NCBI GenBank assembly: GCA_963578825.1
Contig: CAUZDW010000015.1
Location: forward strand, 1 to 64,000
Source: JAJDNS01 sp963578825
GTDB taxonomy: Bacteria > Acidobacteriota > Vicinamibacteria > Fen-336
Direction of reading: 5' to 3'
Length of the DNA stretch: 64,000 nt
Below are positions 34,804 to 44,401 of the stretch, piece after piece; position 1 is the stretch's first letter; each line of letters opens with the position of its first letter. Under the pieces are notes generated by a model. The model was given only the letters and a program-made list of their open reading frames with translations, was not told the DNA's origin and made no database searches. Both the position numbers and the translations under genes were made by a program.

Positions 34804-36932
34804 TCAGCGCAGATCCGTCACCACGTACAAGTCAGACAAACGCCGGATCAGTGAGAAGGCCCAGGCCTCGCCCGAGTGGGCCACCGTCACTTTTGTGAGG
34901 CCAAGCACACCGGAGCGGTCGGGGGGAGCCAGATCGGCGACGTATTCGCTTCGGCCCGTCGCCATGTCCACACGCCAGAGGGCCTCGGGCATCTGGAGTA
35001 TCCGGTCTCGGAAATAGACCCGGTCGTGCTCGTCCCAGGCCACGGCTCGCCACTCGGGCTCGGCCCCGGCGAGCGGGACGGGATCGCCGCCGGTTGTGGA
35101 GTACACGCAGTGGGCCTCGCCGTGGGGGCACCGAGTCACGAAGCGGGTCCCGTCGGGTGAGAACGTGTTGGAGTAGAGGACGACGCCATCGGGTAGCGGC
35201 AGCGGTCGCGACTCCCCGCTCGCTGCATCGACGAGCCAGGAGGCCCATCGGCCGGACGAGTCGCGGGTGGAGACGTAGATCGTCTTGCGATCCGGAAGCC
35301 ACCCGGCCATCTCGTGTGTCGCGGCTCCGGGGATCCGGCACTGGCGGGACTCTCCGGCGCCGGTGGGCACGATCTGAACGTGGTCGGGCGTTGTCACCGG
35401 AATCATGAGGGCCCACTTCCCGTCGATGGAGAGGCTGGTCCCCCGCCCGGGGCCCAGCCTCATGGGCAGAGAGCCGTCGGTGGACCGCAGGTAGGACGTG
35501 TAGTCCGGCCCGCCTCCGTCACCGCTCTCGACGAGGAGAACCTGGCTCCCGTCGGCCGACAGCCCCTCGGCGCCGGAGACGTCGAGCCATGTGAGCTCGT
35601 GCAGCTTCTCCTGAGCGGTGCGCCCCAGGAACGTCTCGCCTCCGGTCCCGGTGCGCTCCAGGAGAACCCGGCCGTCGGGAGCAATGTCGTGCAGCACGAG
35701 CCGGCCCATCGCCGCGTGGATGTGTCGGACCCGCCCGTCTCGCGTGAGGGCATGGAGCTCGCTCTTCACTCCGACGCGGGCAGCGGTGAACCAGACCTCG
35801 TCGCCGCCCGGCGACCATGCCAGCCCGTCGAGGCTGCCCCAGGGGCCCGAGACCGCCAGGCGCTCGCCGTCGCGATTCATGATGACGACCTGCCCGCGAT
35901 CGTCGCCGAACATCATGTGCTCTTGCAGCGCCAGCAGCTCTCCATCCGGGGAGAGGCGGAGGCGACTCACGTCGTTCGTCTCGCCGAGGGAGCGACCGAT
36001 CGGGTACTCGAGTCGGAAACGGTTTTCCTCGATGCGCACCACCGCGAACTCTGATGCGTCGGCCGTCCAGTCGGCTGCTCGGATGCCCTGCGAGACCTCC
36101 CGCGGCGGCCCGCCGGCCAGCGGTGCCCGAGCCAGGACCCGGCGCCGGAGAAAAGCCACCTCCGAATCGGAGGCCGCCACGATGCGGGAATTGACGATGC
36201 CGAGCGACCGGCTCTCACGGGCGCCACTGTTCATGAGCTGCATGTCCCGGGGGCGACCTTCCCACGACGCGACGTAGACGACCTGATGCTCCGGGCCGAA
36301 CCGAGCCGGGGTGATGGCACCCCGATGGAAGGTGATCCTCTGGAAGCTGGGGGCGGGGCCTCGCTCTGCGGGAGACCACCGAGACGATAGGCAAAGGCAA
36401 GAGCGCTGAGGAAAACCACGGCGGCGGCGAGCACCAGCGCCACCGTGCTCCAGCGCGGCTCGACGGCAGCGCCTGGCGCGAGCATCGGGTCTCCCACACC
36501 GGCAGCGCTGCCGTCGGTGGACTGGCCTTCCGCGACGGGTCGCGGCCAGTCGTGTACCGTTGCGGGCGGCACCGCCCTCTCCACAGAGCCGCCCACCCAA
36601 CGATAGCCCCGGCGGGGCAGGGTCTCGACGTAGCGAGGGTGCAGGGCACTGTCGCCGAGGGCGGAACGGATCTGGCGAATGCAGAAGTTCAGCGATTGCT
36701 CGAAATCGACGAAGGTCCCGGCGGGCGAGACCGCGGACTGGATCTCTTCGCGAGTGACGACACGCCCGGGCTGGTCGACGAGCAGGGCCAGGACTTTGAA
36801 GGGCTGGGGCTGGAGGCGAACGAGGGCTCCGTTACGGCGCAGCTCGCCGCTCTTGACGTCCATTTCGAAGGCGCCAAAGCGGACGGCGTGAACCACGCCA
36901 CCCTCCCGGGCCTGCGAGCTCGATTCCGCCAT
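34804..36932 (-). pseudogene. Winged-helix - TM - TolB-propeller protein, one apparent frameshift
   Basis: The N-terminal frame (ATG 36932) encodes a CadC/OmpR-type winged helix (FGAFEMDVKSGELRRNGALV, RYVETLPRRGYRWVGGS), a linker and a membrane helix (VALVLAAAVVFLSALAFAYR). Near 36346-36360, in runs of C and G, the frame must gain one base to continue as PSFQRITFHRGAITPARF and a TolB/WD40-like propeller with repeated LSPDGELLAL and FSPDGTRFVT blades ending at 34804. The joined product of about 708 residues is the transmembrane winged-helix-propeller architecture abundant in Acidobacteriota, thought to sense periplasmic signals and bind DNA on the cytoplasmic side. As written, the regulator is cut off after its membrane helix. 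Confidence 0.8.
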
Positions 36933-37024
36933 GCTGTGCACCCCGTTCCGGGCCGGGGCCGACAATCATCCACGAGTTTGGACGCTCGATGCACACGGCG
37001 CCCCATCCGGGAGGTTCCCCTCAA

Positions 37025-38299
37025 GTGAATAGGACGTTGCTCGGCGCTTTTACGTTCCTTGGAATTTTTGCTTTTCTTTTTCAAAGCTGTTCCGCCCATG
37101 GCCAGGATCCCGATCTGGAGCGGGCCCGACGGCTCTTGAGCCGGCACCCGGTGCTCGATGGACACAACGACCTCCCGTGGACGATCCGCGGGAAGACCGG
37201 GGCGATCGGGGACCTCGAGGCCTACGACCTGGGGCAGCCGACGAGCGGCGACACCGACCTCGAGCGCCTCCGGGCCGGCGGTGTGGGCGGACAGTTCTGG
37301 TCGGTCTACGTGCCAGCCGACCTCGGAGGCGGAGCCGCACGCCGGCAGCTCGAGCAGATCGACCTGGCCCGACGGCTGATCGATCGCTACCCGGAGGACC
37401 TGGCCCTGGCGACGACCGCGGCCGACGTCGAACGCATCATGAAGGAGGGCCGGATCGCGTCGCTGCTCGGCGCCGAGGGCGGCCACGTCATCGAGGACTC
37501 CCTCGGGGCGCTGCGCGCCTACCACGCCCTCGGCGTGCGCTACATGACGCTGACGCACAGCGCCACGCTCAACTGGGCCGACTCCTCCAGCGGGGATCGC
37601 CGCCACGGGGGCCTCACCCTCTTCGGCGAGGAGGTTGTGCGCGAGATGAACAGGCTGGGCATGCTCGTGGACCTCTCCCACGTCTCGCCCGAGACGATGG
37701 AGGACGCCTTGCGAGTCTCCGAGGCGCCGATCATCTTCTCTCACTCCTCCGCGCGGGCCGTGTGCGACCACCCGCGCAACGTTCCCGATGCCATCCTCCG
37801 CCTCCTGCCCGACAACGGCGGCGTCGTCATGATCACGTTCGTCGCCTCGTTCATCTCGCCGGAGTGGGCGGCGGTCTACGACCCGATGCGGAGGGAGTAC
37901 AAGAGACGGATCGCGAGAGTCGAGGATTCCGCCGAACGGAAACGGGTCCTAGAGGAGCTCAAGCGGGCGCTTCCACCGATCCGGGTCACCCTCGGGGAGG
38001 TGGCCGATCACGTGGAGCACGTGCGCCGGGTCGCAGGCGTCGACCACGTCGGCCTCGGCGGCGACTTCGACGGCAACGACTCGTGGCCGGAGGGGCTCGA
38101 CGACGTCTCCACGTACCCGAAGCTCTTCGCCGAGCTGATTCGACGGGGATGGAGCGACGCCGACCTCGCCGGGCTTGCAAACGGCAACATCCTCCGGGCG
38201 ATGCGGCAGGCCGAAGAGGTTGCCGCGAGGCTGCAGCTCGAGCGCCCGGCTTCGACGGCCACCCTCGAGGCCCTAGACGGGCCTCCCTCGGAGCCGTGA
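37025..38299 (+). CDS. Membrane dipeptidase (peptidase M19)
   Basis: 424 residues from GTG 37025, which has GGGAGG ten bases upstream; ATG 36989 is an alternative. A signal peptide with a distinctly T-rich coding sequence (37040-37090) ends near QSCSAHGQ. The M19 zinc site is visible: HPVLDGHNDLPW (HxD), LGAEGGHVIEDS (bridging Glu), MLVDLSHVS and IIFSHSSARAVCDHPRNVPD (two His), and GVDHVGLGGDFDG (Asp). The enzyme hydrolyses dipeptides, including ones with a D-residue. The stop overlaps the GTG of the oxidoreductase by four bases. Confidence 0.93.
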   Translation: MNRTLLGAFTFLGIFAFLFQSCSAHGQDPDLERARRLLSRHPVLDGHNDLPWTIRGKTGAIGDLEAYDLGQPTSGDTDLERLRAGGVGGQFWSVYVPADLGGGAARRQLEQIDLARRLIDRYPEDLALATTAADVERIMKEGRIASLLGAEGGHVIEDSLGALRAYHALGVRYMTLTHSATLNWADSSSGDRRHGGLTLFGEEVVREMNRLGMLVDLSHVSPETMEDALRVSEAPIIFSHSSARAVCDHPRNVPDAILRLLPDNGGVVMITFVASFISPEWAAVYDPMRREYKRRIARVEDSAERKRVLEELKRALPPIRVTLGEVADHVEHVRRVAGVDHVGLGGDFDGNDSWPEGLDDVSTYPKLFAELIRRGWSDADLAGLANGNILRAMRQAEEVAARLQLERPASTATLEALDGPPSEP

Positions 38300-39294
38300 G
38301 CGGACTTCCGGCGGACGGCCTCGCGATCGAGATCGCCCGTCCCGGCCCCCCCGACGTCCTGCGGCCGATCCGCAGGCCCGTGGACCCACCGGGCCCGGGC
38401 GAGATCCTGCTGCGCGTGGCGGCCGCGGGCGTCAACCGCCCTGATCTTCTCCAGCGCGAGGGCCGGTATCCGCCACCGCCCGGGGCAAGCGACATCCCCG
38501 GCCTCGAGGCGGCGGGGACCGTGGTGGCTGTGGGGGACGGCGTGAGCCGCTGGAGCGTGGGCGACGAGGCCTGCGCGCTGTTGGCCGGCGGCGGCTACGC
38601 CGAGTACTGCCTGGCACCGGCCCCTCAGGTGCTGCCCCTCCCCCGGGGCATGGCGGCGCTCCAGGCCGCCGCTCTTCCCGAGGCCGTCTTCACCGTCTGG
38701 ACCAACGTGTTCGAGCGCGGGCGGCTCGCTCGGGAAGAAACCCTGCTGGTCCACGGGGGGACGAGCGGCATCGGCACCACCGCCATCCAGCTCGCCCGGG
38801 CCCGGGGGGGCCGTGTGTTTGCCACGGCCGGCACCGCCGAGAAGTGCGCTGCATGTGAGCGTCTCGGCGCCGTGCGGGCGGTCAACTACCGCGAGGAGGA
38901 TTTCGTTCCGATCGTGAAGGAGCTCACCGACGGACGAGGCGTGGACGTCATTCTCGACATGGTCGGTGGGCGCTACATGAGCCGAAATCTCGACTCGCTG
39001 GCTCGAGACGGGAGACTCGTCCTCATCGCGTTCCTCGGGGGCGCGACGGCCGAGGTCGACTTTCGGCCGGTGCTCCAGCGCTGGCTCACCATCACGGGCT
39101 CGACGCTACGGCCCCGATCCATCGAGGAGAAGGGTCGGATCGCACGTGCCGTCGAGACCGAGGTCTGGCCTCTCTTCGAATCGGGAGCCATGGTCCCTGT
39201 CATTCACGCGACCCTGCCCCTGGCGCAGGCGGCGGAGGCGCATCGCCAGCTGGAAGAGGGCGGGCACATCGGCAAGCTCGTGCTCGTCCCCTGA
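38296..39294 (+). CDS. Zinc-independent NAD(P)H-quinone oxidoreductase (QOR/PIG3-like MDR)
   Basis: 332 residues from GTG 38296, coupled to the dipeptidase (GTGA). It shows the medium-chain reductase fold: GROES-like N-domain with VAAAGVNRPDLLQREGRYPP and IPGLEAAGTVVAVGDGV, and a Rossmann domain with LVHGGTSGIGTTAIQLARARG (AxxGxxG-type NADPH site). Catalytic zinc cysteines are absent, as in quinone oxidoreductases. The NRPDLLQR motif is typical of the PIG3/TP53I3 subgroup. Substrate likely a quinone or enone. Confidence 0.93.
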   Translation: MSGLPADGLAIEIARPGPPDVLRPIRRPVDPPGPGEILLRVAAAGVNRPDLLQREGRYPPPPGASDIPGLEAAGTVVAVGDGVSRWSVGDEACALLAGGGYAEYCLAPAPQVLPLPRGMAALQAAALPEAVFTVWTNVFERGRLAREETLLVHGGTSGIGTTAIQLARARGGRVFATAGTAEKCAACERLGAVRAVNYREEDFVPIVKELTDGRGVDVILDMVGGRYMSRNLDSLARDGRLVLIAFLGGATAEVDFRPVLQRWLTITGSTLRPRSIEEKGRIARAVETEVWPLFESGAMVPVIHATLPLAQAAEAHRQLEEGGHIGKLVLVP

Positions 39295-39372
39295 CAATCG
39301 ATCTGCACCTTGGCGCGCCGCGCCGCGCCGGCCTCTCGCCCGAGCGAGCCCGGCGTGCCCACCGAAGAGTCG

Positions 39373-40900
39373 TCAATCCTTCAGCGGCTCGATCCACGGT
39401 GCAGCACCTAGGCGATGCGGCTCGGCGGCCAGGTCGACCTTGGGGTCGATCAAGCGCTGACGCTCCCGACCGTTCAGACTGACCTCGACGTTCGTCCGGA
39501 CGCTCACACCCGGGTGGCCGCGCGCCTCCAGGTTCTGCGCCAGATGCCGGGCGAACTGGTGGATCATGTGGGGTCGCGTGGCCATCTTCCTGTACTGCCA
39601 CCGTTCCAGCAGCTCCCTCGGATCGATCGTCCAGTTTCGCCCGCTCTTGGGATCCGTCACGCGGAACCTCGCCGTGCCTCTCTTGCTGCGCAGCTTCATG
39701 TGCCAGGAGAAGTTGTGACCCTCCTCCGTCCAGCTCACGGCGCCCGGAATGACGAAGTGGCGCAGAGGGATGACGACCTGCAGCGTGAACCAGACGACGA
39801 CCAGCGCGCACGTCAGCCCGTGTCCAGTGGGCGCACCTCGCTCGAGCGTCGCTCCATCTCGGTCGAGGTCGCGGCGGGCGAGGTCGGGTGAGTGGCGTCG
39901 AGGGCTCGAGCGCTCGCCTGGCCCTTCCTTCCCTCGGAGCGCCGCGGCCGTGGTTGCCAGCCCTACGGGCACGAGCTCCAGCTCTTTCCGGAGCCAGGCG
40001 ACTGCCAAGCCCAGCGCCACGCCCCCCGACCAGGCGAACCGCGCCCTCGCATCCGGTGCCGCCTGAAGATCGCGGACCAGGCGGCGCGGCCAGTCAGGCG
40101 GGAAGAACAGCGTCGTGGCGGCGAGGGCCAGCCAGGGGAAGATCCCGATCGAGAACAAACGATCGTTCATGAGGTGGAACGACGTGACGAGCGCGAACAT
40201 GAGCGGACGCGTCCGACGCCAGAGAAGCGCTGGGACAGCCAACAGATCCAGCAGCAGCCCCCCGTAGGCGAAGAGGTAGACGACCCACTCGTCGGTGAAC
40301 AGCGGGCCGATCAGCGGGAAGCTGGCCCGCCTGGCCAGCCAGGTGCGGAGCGGCTCTCCGCCAAGCCAGTCGCCGTTGATCTTCGCGACGCCACCGAAGA
40401 AGTAGACAGATGCCCATCTGTCCGGCCAGCAGCACCGGGCCCCAGGCCGGGATCCGATCGGCCCTCAGCCGGGGGCGGATCAGCGCGTCCACCGAAACAG
40501 CGCGGTGGGCCGGCACGAAGATCATCAGGAAGCTGATCAGAATGACGAAGTAGAAGTGATTCAGGTACCGCGCCTGCTCGAGCAGGAAGACGTAGGTAAA
40601 CCCCAGGAAGAAGAGCGCGGCGCTCAGTCGGTAGAGAAAGCCCAACATGATGAAGAGTGCGAGGGCGCCGAGCGCGTAGAAATGGACGTACATCCCGTCG
40701 CCCGACCACGGACGAACCCACTCGAAGAACGGGTAGGTGAAGTGGTAGCAGGGCTCGAGCCAGTAGCGCGCGATCCAATCGTGATCGAGGTAACGCTTTA
40801 CCTCCCAGAGCATCACGAGCCCGAACGCCACGCGGAAGAAGACGACACTCGCGATGTCGACTGGGCGAAGGAGCGCGGCGGCCAGGCGATGGGACGTCAC
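39373..40900 (-). pseudogene. HTTM (vitamin K-dependent gamma-carboxylase-like) membrane protein, one frameshift
   Basis: GTG 40900 has a good Shine-Dalgarno (GGAGG, eight bases). The first frame encodes HTTM helices (PVDIASVVFFRVAFGLVMLW, YLEPCYHF-type loop, FVILISFLMIFVPAHRAVS) up to GPVLLAGQMGI. One extra base near 40407-40410 shifts the frame; removing it restores VYFFGGVAKINGDWLGGEPL, then PALLWRRTRPLMFALVTSFH and a C-terminal soluble part ending at 39373. The repaired protein has about 508 residues, normal for bacterial HTTM proteins. Bacterial members have uncertain chemistry and often neighbour DCC thiol proteins, as here (41132). Confidence 0.8.
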
Positions 40901-41131
40901 GCCCGCCGCCTCCAGGCAGGGCTCTGAGGCGGGCGAGCAAGCGGCGAGAGGATGTCGGGCTGCAGGCGTGAAACCAGCTGCGTCGCTCGAGGCTGACAGC
41001 GCCACGAGCTGAAGGATGGTAGGTCGAGGCGGCGCACGGATTCAACCAGGGGGTTCTTCAGCGACCAGGACTCACCGGTGCAGACGTATCAGACTCAGCG
41101 GAGCCCACAGATCGAAGGAGCCCGGCGATGT

Positions 41132-41545
41132 CTACAGGTGCAGAAATCGATCCCGCTCCTCGGGAGCGGAGAGCGTGCAGGCTTCGGCCTGGCCGAACCA
41201 CCGGTATCGGTGCGCCGCAACGTAGTCGTACAGGCGATCCCGGACGAAGCGGGGTACGATCACGCCGACCCAAAGCAGGCTCCAGGGAAGGCCGAGCCGG
41301 CGGAGGACCTGCAACGCGGCCGTGGACCGCTGGAAGGCCTGGCCGCTCGACACGAGCGCGAACGAGTCGAGGGTGTCGATGGGGAGATCGTGAGCGCGAA
41401 GCAGCGACCGGCCGACATCGCTCTGCAGTGGAGCGAATCGAAAACGCCGCCGTCGGTCGCTGGCGATGACGAACGAGACCCAGCGGTCACAGAGACCGCA
41501 AGTGCCGTCGAAGAGTATGACCGGCTCGCCGCTCATCGGATTCAT
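41132..41545 (-). CDS. DCC family thiol-disulfide oxidoreductase-like protein
   Basis: A 137-residue thioredoxin-fold protein with the family signature VILFDGTCGLCDRWVSFVI (Asp and the CxxC pair) near the N-terminus, RFRFAPLQSDVGRSLL, and RRLGLPWSLLWVGVIVPRFV followed by DRLYDYVAAHRYRWFG. Function of DCC proteins is not settled; they are presumed redox proteins and are often encoded next to HTTM/carboxylase-like membrane proteins. A 231-bp gap with no evident gene separates it from the HTTM gene. Confidence 0.9.
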   Translation of the reverse strand: MNPMSGEPVILFDGTCGLCDRWVSFVIASDRRRRFRFAPLQSDVGRSLLRAHDLPIDTLDSFALVSSGQAFQRSTAALQVLRRLGLPWSLLWVGVIVPRFVRDRLYDYVAAHRYRWFGQAEACTLSAPEERDRFLHL

Positions 41546-41632
41546 CGTAACCCCGTTGCTCCGCCGGCGGACAGTCCGTGGCGCCGCGGCATATGGCTCC
41601 CGTGGCCTCGGGTTGCCGGCTGGCGGTTGAGG

Positions 41633-41638
41633 TATAGT
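41633..41638 (+). promoter_or_regulatory. -10-like hexamer for the DUF349-CHAT operon
   Basis: TATAGT lies 34 bases before the TTG start at 41673. Here a normal leader with Shine-Dalgarno follows, unlike the leaderless cases. No strong -35 is seen. Confidence 0.35.
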
Positions 41639-41672
41639 CGAGAGTTGCGGGACGTGCTTTCAGGAGAGTTAA

Positions 41673-44384
41673 TTGAAGGGGCTCATCGACCGATTCCTCA
41701 ACAAGCCTGAATGGCAGGATTCGGACCCAGTCGTCCGGGCCGAGGCGGTGCTGCGCCTGCCCTCGTCCGAGCGCGAAGCTCTCGTGGCCATCGCCCAGGA
41801 CGACGACGAGCCTCGCGTTCGCCGGGCAGCGGCCAGGAAGCTGTCCGACACCGACACCCTGGTGAAGCTGGCGCGCTCCGATCCGGACGACGGCGTCCAG
41901 GAAGAGGCCGCCTCGCGACTCGTGCACCTCGTCGTTCACGCGACCGAGGAGGACGCGGCAACGACCGCCCTGGCCGCGTTGAGCCAGCCGAAGCATCTGT
42001 CGGTCGTGGCTCGCTCCGCGGCGCTCGAGCCGATCCGTGAGGCGGCGATCGGGGCCATGACAGACCCGCGCGCGCTGGCTGCGGTGGTGCGCGAGGCCGG
42101 CGACGGCCCAACGCGCCTCCTGGCTCTCGGGCGGATCGAAGACGTCCCCACCCTCCTCGCGATCGCCCTCAAGTCGGACCAGAAGTCCATCGCAGTGGCC
42201 GCCGTGGAGCGGCTGAGCGACCGCGAGGCCCTCCAGGCCGTGTCCGAGAACGCCCGGGCCGGCTCCGCCGCGCGGCGCGCGAGGGCCCGGCTCGAGCCGG
42301 ATGAGCCCGCCGACGAGCGTCCCGCGAGTGCGCTCCCCTCTCCGGAGCAGGACGAGAAGGAAAAGGAAACGTACGAGCGGGCGCGAGCGCACCACGAGCA
42401 GGAGGCCGCGGAGCGCGCCGAGGCCCTGGCCGCCCGGACTCGGATCTGCGAATCGGTCGAAGGCGCCCAGAGCGAGACGATCCCCTCGGCTCTCGAGCAA
42501 GCCCGGGCGGAGTGGGAGACGCTGACGCCCCTCTCGAGCGCAGAGGCCGAGACCGCAAAGGCACGCTTCGACCAGGCCCTCGGTGCAGGCGAACGACGCC
42601 ATGCCGCCTTCCTCGCGGGGCTCGCCCGACGCGACGAGATCACGGCCCTCGTGACCCAGGCCGAAGAGCTGGCGGCCACCGAGAACGCCGGCGACCGATC
42701 GGCCTGGGCCGCGCTGAAGAAGAAATGGGGGGAGCTGGCCGCTTCTGCGGATCAGCCCGATCTTCGCACCCGCTTCGAGAGAGCGGCGGCAGGTTACGAC
42801 GAGCGCCAGCGCGCCAGCCGCGAGGAGAGCGAGCAGAAGGACCGCCAGAACCTCGTCCGTCTCACCAGGCTCGCCGAGAAGGCCGAGGCCCTGCTCACGA
42901 AGAAGGACGCAGGGTTGCGCGACGCCGACCACGCCTCGCGGGAGATCCGCTCCGCACTGGACCATCCCGGGCACTTCCCCACCCGCGAGGATCGCGAGGG
43001 GACCCTCGCGCGTCTCGAGACCGCCCGGAAGGCTCTCTACCCACGAGTGCAACAGCTTCGAGAGGATGCGGAGTGGAAGCGCTGGGCCAACGTGTCCGTG
43101 CAGGAGGAGCTGTGCACACGCGCGGAGGCGCTCGCCGAGGAGGAGGAGAACCTCGGGGAGGTCGCCGGCAAGCTGCGCGACCTCGACGCACGCTGGAAGC
43201 AGGCCAGAGAGGCGCCGAAGGACAAGTCCGAGGAGCTCTGGAAGCGATTCAAGACGGCACGAGACGTGGTCAAGGGCCGCGTGGACGCCTACTTCGCACA
43301 ACCGAACAAAGGGTTCGCGGAAAACCTCCAGAAGAAAGAAGCCCTCTGTGAGAAGGCCGAGGCCCTGGCCGATTCCACCGAGTGGGTGAAGACCGCCGCG
43401 GTGCTGCGCGGCCTGCAGGCAGAGTGGAAGGAGATCGGCCCGGTCCCTCGATCCCGGTCCGGCAAGATCTGGACCCGCTTCCGCCAGCCGTGCGATCGCT
43501 TCTTCACTCAGTGGCAGGCGCACCGGGGCGAGCAGAGCAAGGGCTGGGCCGAGAATCTCGTGCTGAAAGAGTCGCTGTGCGAGAAGGCCGAGGCCGTAAT
43601 GGATTCCACGGACTGGGAGCCTGTGGCCAGCGAGCTCAAGCGCCTCCAGACCGAATGGCGGACGATCGGGGCCGTCAAGAACAGCCGCTCCGACAAGGTC
43701 TGGCGGCGCTTTCGCAAAGCCTGCGACCATTTCTTCGATCGATACAAGCACCGCGACACCCTGGCCCTTCAGGCCGTGCAGGAGGCGAGAGAGCAGATCT
43801 GTGCGGATCTCGAGGGCCTCGTGCCGGAAGAGGGCGCCGAGACCACTGCCCCCGACGACCTCGTGGCCCGGGTGCTGGCGGCGCAGACGGCGTGGCGGCA
43901 GGCCGGGGAGCTGCCCCGTGACGCCATGGCGTCTCTGGCCGAGCGCTTCGCCCAGGTTCGCGATCGGCTCGTGACGCTCCATCCATCCACGTTTTCCGGA
44001 ACCGAGCTCGACCCCGAGGCCAGCCGGCGAAAAGCGGAGAAGCTGGTCGTCCGAGTGGAGGCCGCCCTGGAGGAAAACGAGGCGAAGCGAACCGCGACCG
44101 CCGCCGAGACCACCGAGGATCTCGCGGCACGGCTCCGCGAGGCGTTGGCCGCCAACACCATCGGAGGGCACGAGGCGGTCGAGGCCCGGTGGGCCTCCGC
44201 CACTACCGAGGTCGAGTCCGCCCAGGCCGCGTGGCGGCGGCTCAGTCCCTTGACCGGCCCGGAAGCCACCGCGCTGGCGGAACGCTTCGACCGGGCCTGC
44301 ACGCAGTTTTTCGAGAAGCGTCCGCGTCCCGAGCCGGCACGACGCTCCGAGGGCGCGAAACGGCGGCCCCGCAGGCGCGCCTGA
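41673..44384 (+). CDS. HEAT-repeat / DUF349 helical repeat protein
   Basis: 903 residues starting at TTG 41673 with AGGAGA six bases upstream. Residues 1-200 look like HEAT-type repeats (SDPVVRAEAVLRLPSSERE, DPRALAAVVREAGDGPTRLL). After a charged linker, residues about 240-900 are repeated long helices of the DUF349 type, seen as WKEIGPVPRSRSGKIWTRFR, WRTIGAVKNSRSDKVWRRFR and their partial copies, each with a preceding KEALCEKAEAL helix. No enzymatic motif or membrane segment. It probably works as an extended scaffold. It is followed 17 bp later by a CHAT protease-like gene in the same operon, hinting that it recruits or controls that enzyme. The C-terminus is strongly basic. Confidence 0.88.
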   Translation: MKGLIDRFLNKPEWQDSDPVVRAEAVLRLPSSEREALVAIAQDDDEPRVRRAAARKLSDTDTLVKLARSDPDDGVQEEAASRLVHLVVHATEEDAATTALAALSQPKHLSVVARSAALEPIREAAIGAMTDPRALAAVVREAGDGPTRLLALGRIEDVPTLLAIALKSDQKSIAVAAVERLSDREALQAVSENARAGSAARRARARLEPDEPADERPASALPSPEQDEKEKETYERARAHHEQEAAERAEALAARTRICESVEGAQSETIPSALEQARAEWETLTPLSSAEAETAKARFDQALGAGERRHAAFLAGLARRDEITALVTQAEELAATENAGDRSAWAALKKKWGELAASADQPDLRTRFERAAAGYDERQRASREESEQKDRQNLVRLTRLAEKAEALLTKKDAGLRDADHASREIRSALDHPGHFPTREDREGTLARLETARKALYPRVQQLREDAEWKRWANVSVQEELCTRAEALAEEEENLGEVAGKLRDLDARWKQAREAPKDKSEELWKRFKTARDVVKGRVDAYFAQPNKGFAENLQKKEALCEKAEALADSTEWVKTAAVLRGLQAEWKEIGPVPRSRSGKIWTRFRQPCDRFFTQWQAHRGEQSKGWAENLVLKESLCEKAEAVMDSTDWEPVASELKRLQTEWRTIGAVKNSRSDKVWRRFRKACDHFFDRYKHRDTLALQAVQEAREQICADLEGLVPEEGAETTAPDDLVARVLAAQTAWRQAGELPRDAMASLAERFAQVRDRLVTLHPSTFSGTELDPEASRRKAEKLVVRVEAALEENEAKRTATAAETTEDLAARLREALAANTIGGHEAVEARWASATTEVESAQAAWRRLSPLTGPEATALAERFDRACTQFFEKRPRPEPARRSEGAKRRPRRRA

Positions 44385-44401
44385 AGGGCCCCGGCCCGAC
44401 G

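Noticed and set aside
39295..39372. Terminator between the convergent quinone oxidoreductase and HTTM genes
   Set aside because: Only imperfect GC-rich pairings are present; nothing specific can be supported in this 78-bp gap.
40901..41131. A gene in the 231-bp gap between the HTTM and DCC genes
   Set aside because: No frame with a plausible start, codon pattern or motif was found.
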